DNA of 35,732 nt, taken from positions 1 to 35,732 of the forward strand of contig NZ_AEJF01000113.1 of the NCBI RefSeq assembly GCF_001028175.1, read 5' to 3'. Under the pieces are notes generated by a model. It was not told the origin of the DNA and did no database searches. It saw only the letters and a program-made list of their open reading frames with translations. The position numbers were made by a program, and so were the translations under genes. Origin of the DNA: Caballeronia mineralivorans PML1(12). GTDB lineage: Bacteria; Pseudomonadota; Gammaproteobacteria; Burkholderiales; Burkholderiaceae. Positions within the stretch are counted from its first letter, which is position 1; each line of letters begins with the position of its first letter. Positions 24,161 through 33,118 of the stretch are shown here, one piece after another.

Positions 24161-25204
24161 TCAGAACTGGGTGCGCAGACCGCCGCCGATCGTGATGCCG
24201 CTCGACATCTTGCTCGCGCGATCGGACCGCACCGCCGCATAGACGTCGGTACGCTTCGAAAGCGGATAGTCATACGAGAGCGCCCAGGTGTTGCGATAAA
24301 CCGAGCTATGGCCTGTACTCTTCGAATACGCGTCCGAGCCAAGGATCCTGCCGATGCCCACTGGAATCTCGAAGCCGACCTGGCCGGTATCGATGCCGAC
24401 GTCGCCATTCGAGATCGAATCCCAGACGTGCTGGTACTGGCCATACAGCTTCACGTAGTTCAGGTCGTACGACACGCCGAGGTTCACCACCGACTGCGTC
24501 GTCAGTCCCGGTAGCACGGTGCCGAGGTCGCCGGCGTTCAGGCTGTACTTGATCTGCTGATACACAACCGAGGTCGCAAAACCGCTGTTGTTGTACGAGA
24601 CCTGGCCGCTCCACTTGTTCTGGCCGAGATGGCCCGGGTCGTTGCCGAACGAGTACATTGCACGCCCGACGAGGCCGTTAAACGACGGCGAGGCGTAGTA
24701 CACGGAGTTCCACCACTCGCCCGCATTGCCGAATACGCCTTGACCATTCAGGCCGACGTAGCTGTGCAGCACCATCGGCGAAAACACGAATGAGTTCCAG
24801 AATGGGTTGAATGTAATTGTCGAGAACCACAACAGCGGCGGAATCAGACCGGCAGTCGCCGTACCGTATTGGCCGCTCACGCCAACGTACGCGTTACGCG
24901 AGAACAGGCCGTCATGCGGGAAACCGGTGCGGCCCATCGAGCCGTTCTGGATGTTGAAATAGCCTTCGAGGTCGAAGATGACCTTCGTGCCGCCACCGAT
25001 GTCCTCCGACCCGCGTAGGCCAAAGTACGGTGCCGTCATGCCGCCGTTGCCGGCGATCACACTCGACTGACCGTTCATCGGCTTCTTGTAGCCGACGAAC
25101 GCATCGAGAAGCCCGTAGAGCTGCACGCTCGATTGCGCGTGGGCTACCTCAGCAACCAGCGCTGCGCCAAGAATGAGCGCTTTCATCCCCACCTTTATTC
25201 TCAT
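24161..25204 (-). CDS. Second outer-membrane general porin
   Basis: This 347-residue protein has signal peptide MKALILGAALVAEVAHA, then QSSVQLYGLLDAF, and a C-terminal GGGLRTQF ending in Phe, all typical of Burkholderiales porins. Two starts are possible: ATG 25204 (AGGGG upstream) or ATG 25186 (AAGG upstream, giving the cleaner signal peptide). It is clearly divergent from the neighbouring porin, so the pair is not a recent duplication; they probably differ in selectivity. It sits between the other porin and the NCS2 permease. Confidence 0.92.
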   Translation of the reverse strand: MRIKVGMKALILGAALVAEVAHAQSSVQLYGLLDAFVGYKKPMNGQSSVIAGNGGMTAPYFGLRGSEDIGGGTKVIFDLEGYFNIQNGSMGRTGFPHDGLFSRNAYVGVSGQYGTATAGLIPPLLWFSTITFNPFWNSFVFSPMVLHSYVGLNGQGVFGNAGEWWNSVYYASPSFNGLVGRAMYSFGNDPGHLGQNKWSGQVSYNNSGFATSVVYQQIKYSLNAGDLGTVLPGLTTQSVVNLGVSYDLNYVKLYGQYQHVWDSISNGDVGIDTGQVGFEIPVGIGRILGSDAYSKSTGHSSVYRNTWALSYDYPLSKRTDVYAAVRSDRASKMSSGITIGGGLRTQF

Positions 25205-25440
25205 CTATGTCCCCTGCCTCTCCAAACCCTGGATTCACGGCTGCGAAGCGGCGCGCCTTCGCACACGTTGGCCTGTGTCGAATTGCGCTCCGAAGCGCTA
25301 GCTCTCTTTATTGATACGTACTACAAAATATAAAATCTGTGCTGCCGGTTTTTCTCGATGTCGGCGCACGATCTTCAGAAATAACAGCGCGTCGAAGGGT
25401 CCGGACAGGCAGCCCGCCCGGACATGTTTTACGGCCTTTC

Positions 25441-26862
25441 CTACGCCTGGTTCTGCGCGCGGGAACGCGCGGCCGACGACGTGCTCGACGGCTGCTGCTT
25501 CGAGCAAAGCAGCGAGTGCAATATGACGAGCGTGAGCCCGCCCGAGATCACCGGCTGCTGAAGCACGAGCTGGAGCATCAGCGGCATCGCACGGATGACA
25601 TCGGGTGAGATGAAGAGACCGCCGAGGCCAACGAGAAACGCAAGCCCCGACGCAATCAGCCGGCGATCGTCCCACTCGACCTGCGCGAGAATGTGCACGC
25701 CATGCATGAAGACGATGCCGAACAGCAGCGTCGCGGCGGCCGAGATCACCGGAATCGGCACGACGACAAGCAGCATGTCGAACTTCACGCAGCCGCCGAG
25801 TACGATCAGGAGGATGCCTGCAGCGAGCGTCACGAAGCGCGAACCGACGCGCGTCGCGCGCAGAATGCCGATGTTGTCCGGATACGCGATCGTGCTGAAG
25901 CCACCCCACACTGCCGCGACAACCGAGCCGAGCGCGACGCCGAACAGCCCTTCGGACATGCGGCCCGGACTCAGCGTCTCATTGCCCCATTCGGCGACTG
26001 TCTGGTAGAGGGCCATCGATCCCATGCCCGCCGGAATCAGCACGAGCAGGAACACCGCAACGAGATCGGGGCGCACGCCGAACCCGAACGGAAAGATGCG
26101 CGGCTCGACGACAAGCGGCGCGGCGGCCACCGCCGCGAACGAAACCGGCTGGAACAGCGTGTAGGCCAGCGTGCCGAGCGCGAGGCCGAGCAGGATCGCG
26201 ACGCGACGCAGCCGGCGGCCGCCCCACAGCATCGCGAAAACGATACCGGCCACCGCGACCGCGCCGGAAAGCAGGTTCACGACCGGAAAGCCGGGGTTTT
26301 TAGGGCTGCCGATCCAGGCCGGTAGCGCGACGCTGGCGATCTGCACCACGATCAACATCACGATCATCCCGGAGATGATAGGCACGCGCAGATGCCGCGC
26401 GAACATGCCCGCCACGCTGCGTCCGCGGATCGGCACCGTGAGCAGGCACCAGATCAGCGAAGCGACGAAGAACGACCCGAATGCCGTACCGAGGCCGCCC
26501 GACTGCAAATGACCGACAGTCAGGAGCGCACCGAAGCTGCCTGCGTATGGACCCTGCGCGACCGGCAGGCGCAACAGCAGCACCGATTGCAGGATCGTGA
26601 TAATCCCGCACGTCATGAAGGTCATCCCGTACAGGTACGCGATCTGCGGATCGGTCAAATGAAATGCGCGGCCGAGAAGTCCCGGGAACACAAACATGCC
26701 CGTCATTCCGAAAACGTTCTGCAGCGCGAGCACGGCCAGTTGCGGGAGTGGCAACCGCTCGTTGATTCCGACGTCGAAGACGCGTGCAGACGGATTTTCT
26801 GCGGTAGCCTTTCGGATTGAAGCGCCGGGTTTCGGCATGTCTGTACTCAAGGTGTGTTCCAT
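25441..26862 (-). CDS. NCS2-family nucleobase permease
   Basis: This 473-residue inner-membrane protein has about 12-14 hydrophobic segments and NCS2 (xanthine/uracil permease) signatures: ALQNVFGMTGMFVFPG near the N-terminus and SMALYQTVAEWGNETLSPGR followed by GFSTIAYPDNIGILRATRVG. The usual ETxGD substrate motif is replaced by QTVAEWGN, so the substrate may not be a classical purine or pyrimidine. The C-terminal tail is polar and basic. Its place between porins and an MFS aromatic-acid-like transporter suggests uptake of a heterocyclic compound used by the catabolic genes nearby. Confidence 0.88.
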   Translation of the reverse strand: MEHTLSTDMPKPGASIRKATAENPSARVFDVGINERLPLPQLAVLALQNVFGMTGMFVFPGLLGRAFHLTDPQIAYLYGMTFMTCGIITILQSVLLLRLPVAQGPYAGSFGALLTVGHLQSGGLGTAFGSFFVASLIWCLLTVPIRGRSVAGMFARHLRVPIISGMIVMLIVVQIASVALPAWIGSPKNPGFPVVNLLSGAVAVAGIVFAMLWGGRRLRRVAILLGLALGTLAYTLFQPVSFAAVAAAPLVVEPRIFPFGFGVRPDLVAVFLLVLIPAGMGSMALYQTVAEWGNETLSPGRMSEGLFGVALGSVVAAVWGGFSTIAYPDNIGILRATRVGSRFVTLAAGILLIVLGGCVKFDMLLVVVPIPVISAAATLLFGIVFMHGVHILAQVEWDDRRLIASGLAFLVGLGGLFISPDVIRAMPLMLQLVLQQPVISGGLTLVILHSLLCSKQQPSSTSSAARSRAQNQA

Positions 26863-26999
26863 TAGACCAAAAAAGAAATCCTGTCTGGCGACGCGGACTG
26901 GGGCCGGTCGCTCTCTTTCCCTTCAAGCGCCATCGCACGAAGGAAACACCTGTATCCCCGAGGTGGACGACTCGCCCGTCCAGTTGTCTTCAGTAATCC

Positions 27000-28298
27000 T
27001 CAGTTGTCGAGCGGAACGCCCTTTGTCTCCGGACCGAACCAGATCGACACCATGCCAACGATAAAGAGCAGCGACACCGCCGCCGATGCCGCCGGAAACG
27101 AACCAAACTTCACGACCACCGCATTGCCGGCGATCGGACCAATACTTGTCAGCGCACGGGCCATGTTCCAGCAGAAGCCCTGCCCTGTCGCACGCACGCG
27201 GGTCGGGAAGAGCTCGGGCAAATAAGCGGCAAACGTGCCGAACGCGCCAATGACGAAGTAACCGTACACCGGCATCAGCCACAGTACCCGACCGATGTCA
27301 TGCGCCGTCATGAACAGCACTAGCGAGACCACGAGCGACCCTGCCGAAAAGATGAAGTACGACATCCGGCGGCCGAGCGCGTCGAGCATCCAGATCAGCG
27401 TAAGGTAACCGAGCGTCGCGCCGATCATCATGAGAATGAACGCGTAGCTGACTGTCCTGCTGATGTCGCCATGATCGGCGTCAGCAAACGACAACTGATG
27501 AATCCAGCTCGGCAGGAACGTGAGACCACCCCAGCAGCCAAGCATGGCAGCCGACGAAACGATTACGCCGATGATCGTCTTGCGGCGTAGTCCCTGCGCG
27601 AAGATGGCGGTGAAAGTTTGCCACGCCGATTCGGCTATGACGCTCTCGCGCACTTGGACCCACCGTTGTGGCTCAGGCACGAAGCGGCGCACAAGAATCG
27701 TGACGAGCGCGGGCGCGGCGCCCACGCCGAGTACGATGCGCCAGCCGAAACGGCCGAGCAGCAGGTTGTCGAGCGCCGCCACGAGAAAGCCAAATGCGAA
27801 CGCCATCTGCATGATCTGCATGGCGCGGGCGCGTTGCCGGCCGGGCCACGATTCGGCAACGAGCGCGGCCCCTGCCGCCCATTCACCGCCAATGCCGAAA
27901 CCGGCCATCGCCTGCGCGATAGCAAGCTGGGACCAGGTTCTCGAGAATGCGCTCAGCAGCGTGAAGGCCGCGTAGATGAGGATGGTCCAGCCCATGACGC
28001 GCGAGCGGCCAAACCGGTCGGCGGCCACGCCGAACAGCACGCCACCAATGCCCCACGTAAGCAACTTGCCCGAAATGATGTAGCTGCCGATCTTGCTGAT
28101 TTCGGTCGCGTCGGTGCTGTGCAACAGCTGACCGACGCTCGGCACGAGCACGAGCGTGAAGAGATTCAGGTCCATCGAGTCGAACATCCAGCCGAGGAAC
28201 GCCGAAATCAGTGCCAGCCACTGATAGCGCGACAACTTGAATCCTTGTGGCTCGGCCGACTCCACTGACGCCGCATTGGTGCCCTGCGTTGTGCCCAT
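27000..28298 (-). CDS. MFS transporter, aromatic-acid:H+ symporter type
   Basis: With the ATG at 28298 (AGGAG about 9 bases upstream) the protein has 432 residues; an upstream ATG at 28397 would add 33 polar residues. The start of TM1 (WLALISAFLGWMFDSMDLNL) carries the DxxD-like pattern of the aromatic-acid/sialate branch of MFS. The intracellular loop motif ADRFGRSR and the proline-rich YLPELFPTRVRATGQGF of TM10-11 are kept. Twelve membrane segments are expected. It would import an organic acid with protons. It is followed at 137 bases by the NCS2 permease on the same strand. Confidence 0.88.
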   Translation of the reverse strand: MGTTQGTNAASVESAEPQGFKLSRYQWLALISAFLGWMFDSMDLNLFTLVLVPSVGQLLHSTDATEISKIGSYIISGKLLTWGIGGVLFGVAADRFGRSRVMGWTILIYAAFTLLSAFSRTWSQLAIAQAMAGFGIGGEWAAGAALVAESWPGRQRARAMQIMQMAFAFGFLVAALDNLLLGRFGWRIVLGVGAAPALVTILVRRFVPEPQRWVQVRESVIAESAWQTFTAIFAQGLRRKTIIGVIVSSAAMLGCWGGLTFLPSWIHQLSFADADHGDISRTVSYAFILMMIGATLGYLTLIWMLDALGRRMSYFIFSAGSLVVSLVLFMTAHDIGRVLWLMPVYGYFVIGAFGTFAAYLPELFPTRVRATGQGFCWNMARALTSIGPIAGNAVVVKFGSFPAASAAVSLLFIVGMVSIWFGPETKGVPLDN

Positions 28299-28413
28299 TG
28301 CTTCCGTCTCCTGATCTTCCGCCGCGAAGGCGAGCGATTCGCTTGATACGGGTCGATCGCCCGATCTAATCATTTGGCGCAGTATATCGTAATGCAATTA
28401 GATTGCAATACAG

Positions 28414-28426
28414 ATGATTGTATTAC
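28414..28426. promoter_or_regulatory. 13-bp element ATGATTGTATTAC, candidate GntR operator upstream of the MFS gene
   Basis: The identical 13-mer occurs in inverse orientation at 29410-29422, in the GntR/decarboxylase intergenic region. Both lie close to starts of divergently oriented catabolic units. A related GCAATAC (28404-28410) is nearby in inverted form. The surrounding sequence is AT-rich, as expected for a promoter. Confidence 0.6.
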
Positions 28427-28680
28427 TGTATAGCACTCTCAACCCGACCTAACGGTGTCGTAAGGCACGGATCGGGAGAAACGGACGATTTCCGCAGCCC
28501 GCAATCAGGGCTAGACCCGGGCCGATAAGAACGCGTCGGGGATTAATGGCGACGAATCTGGAGGTAAAAGATCGCTTGGGCTGTGTGCCGTTCATCGGAA
28601 CGGTCCGCGAGGCGACGATTCCACCCTCTGCTCAACGTTTCGGGTACCAAAGAAGTCGGCAGACGCGGCGTTTCGTTGAC

Positions 28681-29364
28681 TTAATCGGCCACGGCCGCGA
28701 GCACCTGGACCGCAAGCCTTTCAGCTTGCTCAACATGGCGCTTGCACGCCGCCGCAGCTGCGTCGGCGTCGTGCCGCATTACGGCGTCGACGATCGTCGC
28801 GATTTCGTCATAGCTTTGCGGGAGGCGTCCTTCCTGCGAGAGCGTGGTCGCGCGCAGCATCATCACTCGCGTGTGGACGAGACGTAGCATCTCCATGAGT
28901 ACTGGATTGCCAGCGCCCTCGAGCATCACGTCATAGAAACGCGCCTTCTGCTTCAGGAAGAGCATGATGCCCTCCTGGCCTTGCATGTCCCGTATCAACG
29001 CGAGCGCGTTAAACGCCTCCTTCAGCGCAACACGCTGTTCGTCCGTCGCGCGCTCAGTGAATTGGCGGCCCGCCAGCGCCTCGAGTACCGCGCGCACTTC
29101 ATAGAGACCTCTCGCCTCATCTGCTGTCATCACGGAGACGATCGGACCTTTATGCGGAATGATCTGCACAAGCCCCTCGGCTACCAGTTGACTCAGCGCC
29201 TCACGAATGAGCGTGCGGCTCACACCAAGCATTTCGCACAGCTCGCGCTCGATCAACCGGTCGCCCGGCTTGAAGGTCAAGTCGCTAATACATGCGCGCA
29301 AACCGTCAATCACCTGCTGGCGCAGCGTTGCCACCGGTCGCACTACCAGTCTGTTGGTATTCAT
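28681..29364 (-). CDS. GntR/FCD-family transcriptional regulator
   Basis: This 227-residue protein has an N-terminal winged HTH (RLIERELCEMLGVSRTLIRE, then ALSQLVAEGLVQIIPHKG, about 37-72). An all-helical FCD effector domain follows (YEVRAVLEALAGRQFTERAT and the C-terminal DAVMRHDADAAAAACKRHVE), with Asp/His positions that bind a metal and a small acid in this family. It is divergent from the decarboxylase/hydrolase/Mo-hydroxylase operon and probably represses it until the substrate or an intermediate is present. The start ATG at 29364 is set by the conserved N-terminus. Confidence 0.92.
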   Translation of the reverse strand: MNTNRLVVRPVATLRQQVIDGLRACISDLTFKPGDRLIERELCEMLGVSRTLIREALSQLVAEGLVQIIPHKGPIVSVMTADEARGLYEVRAVLEALAGRQFTERATDEQRVALKEAFNALALIRDMQGQEGIMLFLKQKARFYDVMLEGAGNPVLMEMLRLVHTRVMMLRATTLSQEGRLPQSYDEIATIVDAVMRHDADAAAAACKRHVEQAERLAVQVLAAVAD

Positions 29365-29409
29365 TCCATCCCTTTGCCGTTTGAGTTGATGGGAGCCACG
29401 TCAAAGTCC

Positions 29410-29422
29410 GTAATACAATCAT
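29410..29422. promoter_or_regulatory. 13-bp element GTAATACAATCAT, candidate GntR operator
   Basis: This is the exact reverse complement of the element at 28414-28426. It is 45 bases upstream of the GntR start and 80 bases before the decarboxylase start; CAAT-CAT-ATTG forms a small palindrome overlapping it, and a partial copy (ATACAATC) follows at 29464-29471. Confidence 0.6.
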
Positions 29423-29502
29423 ATTGACATTCCGCGGCGAAGCTCCGATACTGCCTCTCATTATACAATCCTACAACTGCTAGATAAACGCGAAGGATAC
29501 TC

Positions 29503-29904
29503 ATGGAAGACATCACGCTCTCGGAACGTCGTGCCATCGGCGCAAAGATCCGCAAGGAAGTGCTGGGCGCGGGCCACACGCAGAACAACGCCAGTCCCCA
29601 TCTTTTCGACACCGTGTTCCTCGAGTACACGGAAGACGTTTGCTGGGGCAACGTGTGGAACCGCGCGGGCCTCACGCGCTCGATGCGCAGTATGCTGAAC
29701 CTCGCGATGCTGGCATCGCTCGGCCGCTGGCACGAATTCGAGGTTCACACGCGCGGCGCGGTGAACAATGGTGTGACGGAAGAGGAAATCGCCGAGGTGG
29801 TGCTGCAAGCCGGCGTCTATGCAGGCATTCCCGTCGCGGCCGAAGGGCTGCGTCGTGCAAAGGCTGTCCTGCTCGACCTGAAGGCGAAAGCTGCTGCTGC
29901 CTGA
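29503..29904 (+). CDS. Carboxymuconolactone-decarboxylase-family protein
   Basis: This is a 133-residue all-alpha protein of the CMD/AhpD family. It resembles 4-carboxymuconolactone decarboxylase (PcaC): VCWGNVWNRAGLTRSMRSML, then ALGRWHEFEVHTRGAVNNGV and EEIAEVVLQAGVYAGIPVAA. The PcaC-like residues (WxR, HxR) are kept, and the CxxC of peroxidase members is absent, so a decarboxylase or isomerase role is more likely than a peroxidase role. AAGGA lies 6 bases upstream of ATG 29503. It is the first gene of the operon controlled by the divergent GntR. In this context the substrate may be different from the protocatechuate intermediate. Confidence 0.82.
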   Translation: MEDITLSERRAIGAKIRKEVLGAGHTQNNASPHLFDTVFLEYTEDVCWGNVWNRAGLTRSMRSMLNLAMLASLGRWHEFEVHTRGAVNNGVTEEEIAEVVLQAGVYAGIPVAAEGLRRAKAVLLDLKAKAAAA

Positions 29905-30068
29905 AGGCGGCTCGCGGTTCGTGAAGGCGCCCCGCGATTCGTCATCTCATCCCAGGCGCGCATGCCTGGTGGTCCAGTGGGTCGCAGGCGTTTCGCGCTG
30001 TGGGTTGCCGACCTGGTAGCCGAGCGCGCAAAGCGCCTGCCGCACCCCGCGCATTACCCGTATAAGTC

Positions 30069-30863
30069 ATGTCTCATTCAACTTTCTGCGAAATCCCAGC
30101 CGGCCGTATCGCCTACTCCCGTCGCGGGACGGGCCGACCGCTGGTTCTGCTTCACCCGATCGGCGTCGACCGAAGCTGGTGGGACGAATACGTCGAGCAC
30201 TGGGCTGCATCGTATGACGTCGTCGCGATCGATATCCGCGGCCACGGAGGCTCGAGCCTTGTCACCGCCCCCATTACGCTGGCCAATCATGCGACCGACA
30301 TCGCCGCCGTGCTGCGCCACGAATGCCTGACCGGTGCCACCCTGATAGGCGTATCGATGGGTGGCATGATTGCGCAGCGTGTTGCGATCCAGTTCCCCGA
30401 GCTTGTTGACGCGCTAATTCTCTGCGGAACGGCCGGCGGATTTCCCGACGAAGCGCGCCCACGCATTCTCGCGCGCGGCGACATGAGCCGGCAAGGTTCG
30501 ATGTCCGAAGTAATCGACGACACGGTCACGCGCTGGTTCACCGCAGACACGCCGCGCCGCGACCTTCTCCAGAAGTGCCGCACGCGGCTCGCCGCAGACG
30601 ACTGGTATAGCTGGAGCGCGAACTGGCAAGCGATCTCGCTCCTCGACAATCTCAGCGAACTGCGAGGCGTGCCGGCACCGACGCTCGTCGTCGCGGGCGA
30701 TGCCGATGCAAGTATTCCGCCAGCGGTATCGCAGAAGATCGCCTACGCGCTGCCGAATAGCCGTTTCGTCGTGGTGCCGGGCGCGGCGCACTTTGGAGCG
30801 TTCGACATGCGCGAAGTCTTCGCAACGGTATTCGACGATTTTCTGTCGACCGTCGCTCGATGA
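30069..30863 (+). CDS. Alpha/beta hydrolase, PcaD-like
   Basis: This 264-residue alpha/beta-hydrolase has the nucleophile elbow GVSMGG (Ser96), catalytic Asp at GDADAS (213 most likely), His241 (GAAHFGAF) and the oxyanion-hole pattern LLHPIG. It is similar to enol-lactone hydrolase PcaD in layout and follows a PcaC-like gene, so the pair could open and decarboxylate a lactone-type intermediate. No protocatechuate dioxygenase or cycloisomerase gene is near. A C-C hydrolase or thioesterase role is the alternative. It is 164 bases after the previous gene; its Shine-Dalgarno is weak. Confidence 0.82.
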   Translation: MSHSTFCEIPAGRIAYSRRGTGRPLVLLHPIGVDRSWWDEYVEHWAASYDVVAIDIRGHGGSSLVTAPITLANHATDIAAVLRHECLTGATLIGVSMGGMIAQRVAIQFPELVDALILCGTAGGFPDEARPRILARGDMSRQGSMSEVIDDTVTRWFTADTPRRDLLQKCRTRLAADDWYSWSANWQAISLLDNLSELRGVPAPTLVVAGDADASIPPAVSQKIAYALPNSRFVVVPGAAHFGAFDMREVFATVFDDFLSTVAR

Positions 30864-30976
30864 AATGAAACGCGAGCCCGCTCGCGCATGGGACAGTTTC
30901 ACGCGCCGCGCGGCTTAAGTAGTGACTAAATAAGTGGAGCGGCGCCCGCACGGGCCGATCGCTCCTAGGAGGCAGT

Positions 30977-31675
30977 ATGGCAATCACAATCCGTTCGTCT
31001 TTCACCGTCGAAGCACCGCCCTCGGACGTCTGGAAGTCCATGATCGACATCGAACGGTCCGCACCGTGTTTTCCGGGCGCGGAACTCAAGGAACAGCAGC
31101 CCGACGGCAGTTACAAGGGCGGCTTCACCGTCAAGCTCGGCCCGCTCACGCTGAAGTTCGCAGGCAAATTCAAGATTGCTGAACAGAACGACGCCAACCA
31201 CACGGTCGTGGTGTCCGCAAGCGGCACCGACACAAAAGGCCGCGGCGGCGCCGATGCGCAGATCAACGCGGTCGTCACCGACTCGGGCGGCGGCAAAACC
31301 AAGGTCGACGTCGTCTCGGACGTAAACCTGTCGGGCACGGTCGCGCAGTACGGTCGCGGCGCCGGGATGATCGAGGCGCTCTCGCAGCAACTGCTGAACC
31401 AGTTCGCCAAGAATCTGTCCGCACTCATCGAGGCGGACGTAGCGCACTCCGCCCAAGCCGCGCCGGCCGCCACGCCAAACACTGCTGGTGAACCGGGTGC
31501 GACGAACACGGCCGGTGAACCAGTTGCACCCAGGCCAGCCACCGAAACGCGTCGCACGCCGCCCGCAGCGGCACCCGTCGCGCCTCTTGACGCGGGCGCA
31601 CTCGTGCGTAAAGCAATGTGGCAGTCAATCCGAAATTTCTTCGCGCGGCTCTTCGGGCGCAAGCAGCCCCGCTGA
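30977..31675 (+). CDS. CoxG-like SRPBCC protein with C-terminal anchor helix
   Basis: This is a 232-residue protein. Residues 1 to ~150 form the CoxG/SRPBCC domain (SFTVEAPPSDVWKSMIDIER, then KGGFTVKLGPLTLKFAGKFK and GRGAGMIEALSQQLLNQFAK). An Ala/Pro/Thr-rich linker of about 55 residues then leads to a basic amphipathic helix (WQSIRNFFARLFGRKQ). CoxG proteins recruit molybdenum hydroxylases of the CO-dehydrogenase type to the membrane or help their maturation. The ATG at 30977 has AGGAGG 5 bases upstream. It precedes the three Mo-hydroxylase subunit genes on the same strand. Confidence 0.87.
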   Translation: MAITIRSSFTVEAPPSDVWKSMIDIERSAPCFPGAELKEQQPDGSYKGGFTVKLGPLTLKFAGKFKIAEQNDANHTVVVSASGTDTKGRGGADAQINAVVTDSGGGKTKVDVVSDVNLSGTVAQYGRGAGMIEALSQQLLNQFAKNLSALIEADVAHSAQAAPAATPNTAGEPGATNTAGEPVAPRPATETRRTPPAAAPVAPLDAGALVRKAMWQSIRNFFARLFGRKQPR

Positions 31676-31702
31676 GGAAGCCACCGCACTATCGGAGCAC
31701 GC

Positions 31703-32584
31703 ATGAAACCCAGTGAATTCCAGTATCACGCGCCGACCACCGTCGATGAAGCCGCGCAGTTGCTCGGCACGCTCGAGGATGCGAGAGTGCTCGCCGGCGG
31801 CCAGTCGCTGATGCCGATGATGAACTTCCGGTATCTGATGGCGAGTCATCTGATCGACCTGAACGGCGTCGAGGCACTGACCCGCATCGAAGAGCGCAAT
31901 GGCCGCCTTCACATCGGCGCAATGGCGCGGCAGCGCGACATCGAACTGTCGCCGCTCGTCATGAAGCGCGCGCCGCTGATCCGCGAGGCGTACCAGCTGG
32001 TCAGCCACAAGCAGATCCGCAATCGCGGCACGCTCGGCGGGAGCCTGTGCCAGTTGGATCCGTCGTCTGAACAGCCATGCTTCACCGCCGCACTCGACGG
32101 TCTCCTGACGATCGCTCGCTACGAAGACGGCGCAGTCACGACCCGCGAGCTGCCGATGTCCGACTGGGCGCTGATGTACATGACGCCCGCGCTTGAAGAA
32201 GGCGACCTGCTCGCCGGCATCTCGCTCGAGGTCTGGCCCGAAGGCCATGGCTACGCATTCGAAGAGTTCGCGCGGCGCCATGGCGATTACGCCATCGTCG
32301 GCGCCGCGGCGCTCTGCACCGCCGATCCGCAAGGGCGCCTCGCCCGCGTTTCGCTGACGATCTGCGGCGTCGCTCCCGGCCCCGTGCGGATGCACGAGGT
32401 AGAGACCGCCCTGCGCGGCCGCCCGATGGATGAAAGCGCGCTGCGCGTCGCGAGCGACGCCGCGCGTGCGCTCGACGTGATGACCGACGCGCACGTGAGT
32501 ACCGACTACCGCCAGCATCTCGCCGGCGTCCTGACCGAAAGAGCGCTGAAGACAGCGTTCTCGCGCGTCGCAAGACAATCATAG
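31703..32584 (+). CDS. Molybdenum hydroxylase FAD subunit (CoxM-like)
   Basis: This is a 293-residue medium subunit. The FAD-pyrophosphate motifs AGGQS (31-35, then LMPMMNFRY) and TLGGS (110-114) are intact. The C-terminal CO-dehydrogenase flavoprotein domain follows (FARRHGDYAIVGAAALCTAD). It passes electrons from the iron-sulfur subunit to the quinone pool or another acceptor. Gene order (FAD, 2Fe-2S, Mo) is the coxMSL order. It is 27 bases after the CoxG-like gene and 20 before the 2Fe-2S subunit. Confidence 0.93.
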   Translation: MKPSEFQYHAPTTVDEAAQLLGTLEDARVLAGGQSLMPMMNFRYLMASHLIDLNGVEALTRIEERNGRLHIGAMARQRDIELSPLVMKRAPLIREAYQLVSHKQIRNRGTLGGSLCQLDPSSEQPCFTAALDGLLTIARYEDGAVTTRELPMSDWALMYMTPALEEGDLLAGISLEVWPEGHGYAFEEFARRHGDYAIVGAAALCTADPQGRLARVSLTICGVAPGPVRMHEVETALRGRPMDESALRVASDAARALDVMTDAHVSTDYRQHLAGVLTERALKTAFSRVARQS

Positions 32585-32604
32585 AGTGGCAAAAGGAGAT
32601 GGAC

Positions 32605-33114
<510 letters not shown>

Positions 33115-33118
33115 CGCG

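Noticed and set aside
29503..30863. Protocatechuate beta-ketoadipate pathway (pcaCD)
   Set aside because: The two proteins resemble PcaC and PcaD, but no pcaG/H, pcaB or pcaIJ lies in the window and the rest of the operon is a Mo hydroxylase unit; only family-level names are justified.
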